NCBI GenBank assembly: GCA_022841905.1
Contig: JALHQO010000001.1
Span: forward strand, 477,568 to 541,567
Reading direction: 5' to 3'
DNA length: 64,000 nucleotides
Source: Hyphomonadaceae bacterium
GTDB taxonomy: Bacteria; Pseudomonadota; Alphaproteobacteria; Caulobacterales; Aquidulcibacteraceae
The stretch's first letter is position 1. Each line of letters starts with the position of its first letter. The notes under the pieces are model-generated. The model did no database searches. It was not told the origin of the DNA and saw only the letters and a list, made by a program, of their open reading frames with translations. This document shows, piece after piece, positions 61,619 through 64,000 of the stretch. The translations under genes were made by a program, and so were the position numbers.

Positions 61619-61689
61619 GCTTCACCTTAGTTCTCACTTGACGCGGGGGCGCGGGGCCTCGAAAGCGGTCGCGAATTCCGGAGCATCCC

Positions 61690-62637
61690 ATGCACAACAT
61701 GACCGACGATCTCGCCTTCTCGGCGGCGCGCGTGCCGATTGCGGCGGCGATTGCGGCTGCGAAGCTCGCCGGCCGCGGCGATGAGAAAGCGGCCGATCAG
61801 GCTGCCGTCGACGCAATGCGCACGATGCTGAACCAGATGCCGATGAAGGGCCGCATCGTCATCGGCGAGGGCGAACGCGACGAAGCGCCGATGCTCTATA
61901 TCGGCGAGGAAGTAGGCACGGGCAAAGGCGCCGAACTCGATATCGCGCTCGATCCGCTCGAAGGCACGACGCTGACGGCAAAAGCGATGGCGAATGCGCT
62001 GGCTGTGATCGCCTTCGCACCGCGCGGCGGACTGTTGCACGCGCCGGACACGTATATGGACAAGCTCGCCTGCGGGCCGGGCTTCGATGACGGGATTATC
62101 GATCTTGATAAGTCGGTCGACGACAACGCGCGCGCGCTCGCGAAAGCCAAGGGTTGCCGCATCGAAGAGATTGGCGTGTGCGTGCTGGATCGCCCGCGCC
62201 ATGCCGAGATTATCTCGGCGCTGCGGAAAGCCGGTTGCCGCGTGCACTTGATCACGGACGGCGATGTCGCTGGCGTCATCAACTGCACCAAGCCGGAAAC
62301 TGGCATCGATATGTATGTCGGCCAGGGCGGCGCGCCTGAGGGTGTGCTGGCGGCGGCCGCGTTGAAATGCGTTGGCGGGCAATTCCAAGGCCGCCTCGTG
62401 TTCCGCAACGACGATGAGAAAGCTCGCGCCGAACGCACCGGCGTCACCGACTTTAAGCGCCGCTACACGCTGAACGAACTCGTCTCCGATGATGCGCTCT
62501 TTTTGGCGACGGGGGTTACGCAGGGCTCGCTGCTCGATGGCGTGCGTGTCGTCGATGGCATCGCGCACACGCACACGTTGGTGCTGAACTCGTTTACACG
62601 CACGGTCAGCGAACTGCGCGTAAAGCAGCCGGTCTAA
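61690..62637 (+). CDS. glpX: Class II fructose-1,6-bisphosphatase
   Basis: Hydrolyses fructose 1,6-bisphosphate in gluconeogenesis. The 315 residues contain 'KAADQAAVDAMRTMLNQMPMKGRIVIGEGERDEAPMLYIGEEVG', 'LDIALDPLEGTTLTAK' and 'YVGQGGAPEGVLAAAALKC', the metal and phosphate motifs of GlpX. In alphaproteobacteria the class II enzyme may also act on sedoheptulose bisphosphate. Confidence 0.95.
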   Translation: MHNMTDDLAFSAARVPIAAAIAAAKLAGRGDEKAADQAAVDAMRTMLNQMPMKGRIVIGEGERDEAPMLYIGEEVGTGKGAELDIALDPLEGTTLTAKAMANALAVIAFAPRGGLLHAPDTYMDKLACGPGFDDGIIDLDKSVDDNARALAKAKGCRIEEIGVCVLDRPRHAEIISALRKAGCRVHLITDGDVAGVINCTKPETGIDMYVGQGGAPEGVLAAAALKCVGGQFQGRLVFRNDDEKARAERTGVTDFKRRYTLNELVSDDALFLATGVTQGSLLDGVRVVDGIAHTHTLVLNSFTRTVSELRVKQPV

Positions 62638-62704
62638 CGGCGCCGCCTACCGCCTCCCGAAATACGAATCGCGCTGAACTGCGCGCGTATTTGTTGGGGG
62701 GCTC

Positions 62705-63064
62705 ATGACTAGAACACTTCGTATTGGCGTCGCCGTTGTGGCGGCGCTGCTTCTCTCTGCATGCGCGAGCATGATTACGGGCGGCCCGTTGATCCGGCCG
62801 GGTGAACCGACAGGCACGATCCGCGTCTCGAATGCGAGCGGTGTTCTTGTTGACGTCGTGCTGATCTCCGCCTGTAGCGCATCGACCTATGGTCTGAATC
62901 GTTTGCCGGACGGCCAGGCCATCCCGCCGGGGCGCTCCTACGATTTCACGGTTTCGGCTGGGTGTTGGGATGTCGGCGCGGGCTCGGTCAGCGGCGGCGG
63001 CCAGCAGGCCTATCAGCGCATGGAAATCCGGCCCGGCGGCGGCGTGAACTACACCGTTCAATAG
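62705..63064 (+). CDS. Small lipoprotein of unknown function
   Basis: A 119-residue protein with lipoprotein signal 'MTRTLRIGVAVVAALLLSAC' (Cys20). The mature domain is beta-rich: 'GTIRVSNASGVLVDVVLISACSASTYGLNRLPDGQAIPPGRSYDFTVSAGCWDVGAGS', with two further cysteines that may form a disulphide. The pattern resembles a small immunoglobulin-like sandwich. No named family was recognised. It sits between glpX and recJ. Confidence 0.75.
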   Translation: MTRTLRIGVAVVAALLLSACASMITGGPLIRPGEPTGTIRVSNASGVLVDVVLISACSASTYGLNRLPDGQAIPPGRSYDFTVSAGCWDVGAGSVSGGGQQAYQRMEIRPGGGVNYTVQ

Positions 63065-63127
63065 CGACGCGCCGTTAAGGCTCGTGCAATGCTGGGCGAT
63101 GGTTCGGACTGATTCGTCGCCCAGCGC

Positions 63128-64000
63128 ATGAGCAACACCGCCCGCAAAATTGATCGCGATGCGGCGTTTCTAGGCGTCGAGCGCTCGCTCACCGGCCGAC
63201 GCTGGCGCACGCGCGAGGCTGACCTAGCGCTGACCGAGGCGTTCCGACGGCGCTTTAGTTTGCCGGAGATCGCCGCGCGTTTGATGGCGGCGCGCGGCAT
63301 TGCGCTCGATGATGGCGAAGCGTTTCTCAATCCGACGCTGAAGACGCATTTTCCTGATCCTTCCTCGTTCCAAGACATGGATGAGGCGGCGCGCGTGATC
63401 GAGGACGCGATCGTCAGCGGGCGCTCCTGCGCGGTGTTGGCGGATTACGACGTCGATGGCGGCTCATCCGGCGCGCAATTGGTGCGCTACTTCCGGGCGC
63501 GCGGGCGCGAGCTGAAAATCTACGTGCCGGATCGGATGAAAGAGGGCTACGGACCCAGCATCGTCGCGTTCGAGCGGCTGAAAGAACAAGGCGTCGAGCT
63601 TGTCATCACCGTCGATTGCGGCGCGGCGGCGGAAGGGCCGCTTAATGCAGCGGCCGATCTCGGCATCGATGTCGTCGTGCTCGATCACCATCTGATGGCC
63701 GGCCCGCCGCCGAAGGCGCGCGCGGTGGTGAACCCCAACCGGATGGACGATCGCTCGGGGCAAGGCGCGCTGACCGCAGCAGGCGTTGTGCTGGTGACGC
63801 TGGCGGCGGTAAACCGTGAAGCGCGCAAGAGGGGTTCGATTGGCTCGAACAACTTGCCCGACCTGATGCAGATGCTCGATCTCGCGGCGATCGGCACGGT
63901 CTGCGATGTCGCGCCGTTGACCGGCTTCAATCGCGCCATCGTTTCGCAAGGGCTCAAGGTTCTGCGCAACGGCAAGAATATCGGCATGGTCGCGCTGGCG
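63128..64000 (+). CDS. recJ: Single-stranded-DNA exonuclease RecJ, N-terminal part (3' end outside window)
   Basis: 5'-to-3' exonuclease of recombination and mismatch repair. The 291 residues seen begin 'MSNTARKIDRDAAFLGVERSLTGRRWRTREAD' and show DHH-family motifs: 'CAVLADYDVDGGSSGAQLVRYF', 'LVITVDCGAA', 'VVVLDHHLMAGPPPKARAVVNPNR' and 'LDLAAIGTVCDVAPL'. The frame is open to the last base. The window cuts the gene at about half its usual length. Confidence 0.94.
   Translation, partial: MSNTARKIDRDAAFLGVERSLTGRRWRTREADLALTEAFRRRFSLPEIAARLMAARGIALDDGEAFLNPTLKTHFPDPSSFQDMDEAARVIEDAIVSGRSCAVLADYDVDGGSSGAQLVRYFRARGRELKIYVPDRMKEGYGPSIVAFERLKEQGVELVITVDCGAAAEGPLNAAADLGIDVVVLDHHLMAGPPPKARAVVNPNRMDDRSGQGALTAAGVVLVTLAAVNREARKRGSIGSNNLPDLMQMLDLAAIGTVCDVAPLTGFNRAIVSQGLKVLRNGKNIGMVALA

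Overview
The window is a high-GC, gene-dense chromosome segment of an alphaproteobacterium, most likely from Caulobacterales or Hyphomonadaceae. The evidence is the C4-type heme gene hemA (5-aminolevulinate synthase), a MucR regulator, a class I PHA synthase, a metal-site HemB without cysteines, an EcfG-type stress promoter, and core gene orders familiar from that group: rpoZ-rsh-pyrE-pdxJ-acpS-lepB-rnc-era-recO-parC, glyA-nrdR-ribD-ribE-ribBA-ribH-nusB-thiL and plsX-fabH-ihfA. No rRNA, CRISPR array, prophage or intact insertion sequence was seen. One tRNA gene, tRNA-Pro(GGG), is present.

Layout. 0-6.5 kb: a threonine dehydratase tail, lytic transglycosylase, dapA-smpB-TPR lipoprotein, a family 5 uracil-DNA glycosylase, a NYN protein and folK. 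6.5-18.3 kb: a long forward run for stringent response, nucleotide and cofactor synthesis, protein export, RNA processing, repair and topoisomerase IV, ending in lemA plus an M48 protease. 18.3-21.7 kb: a PadR-PspC envelope-stress pair with a clear promoter/operator, a 600-base non-coding stretch rich in hairpins, a compositionally odd small gene and an orphan motB. 21.8-26.9 kb: redox and catabolic genes and a receiver-like protein that has lost its phosphorylation site. 26.8-29.3 kb: heme synthesis (hemB and divergent hemA), including an unlisted 30-residue membrane peptide behind hemB. 29.5-36.5 kb: mucR, glyA, nrdR, the riboflavin cluster with nusB and thiL. 36.5-43.4 kb: proton pyrophosphatase, bamE, a cytochrome bc1 chaperone, plsX-fabH-ihfA and a lipoprotein.

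The most unusual region is 43.4-49.4 kb on the minus strand. A strong ribosome site precedes a 574-residue protein that is almost wholly a 10-residue repeat (about 45 units) behind one N-terminal membrane anchor. It is followed by a 1018-residue exported protein that appears to combine a gluzincin-type HExxH protease domain, a beta-propeller and an outer-membrane-barrel-like C terminus, and then by a PrsW-type intramembrane protease whose start overlaps the previous stop. I know of no described system with this composition, and it is my main candidate for something new.

49.6-54 kb holds tRNA-Pro and a trehalose operon (otsB, a GH15 hydrolase, otsA) behind a near-perfect EcfG promoter. 54-64 kb holds an RcnB-like protein, DUF2842, ctaA, rplM-rpsI, argC, phaC, an aminotransferase, glpX, a small lipoprotein and the 5' part of recJ.

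All calls come from reading the sequence and remembered family motifs. No database search was run.
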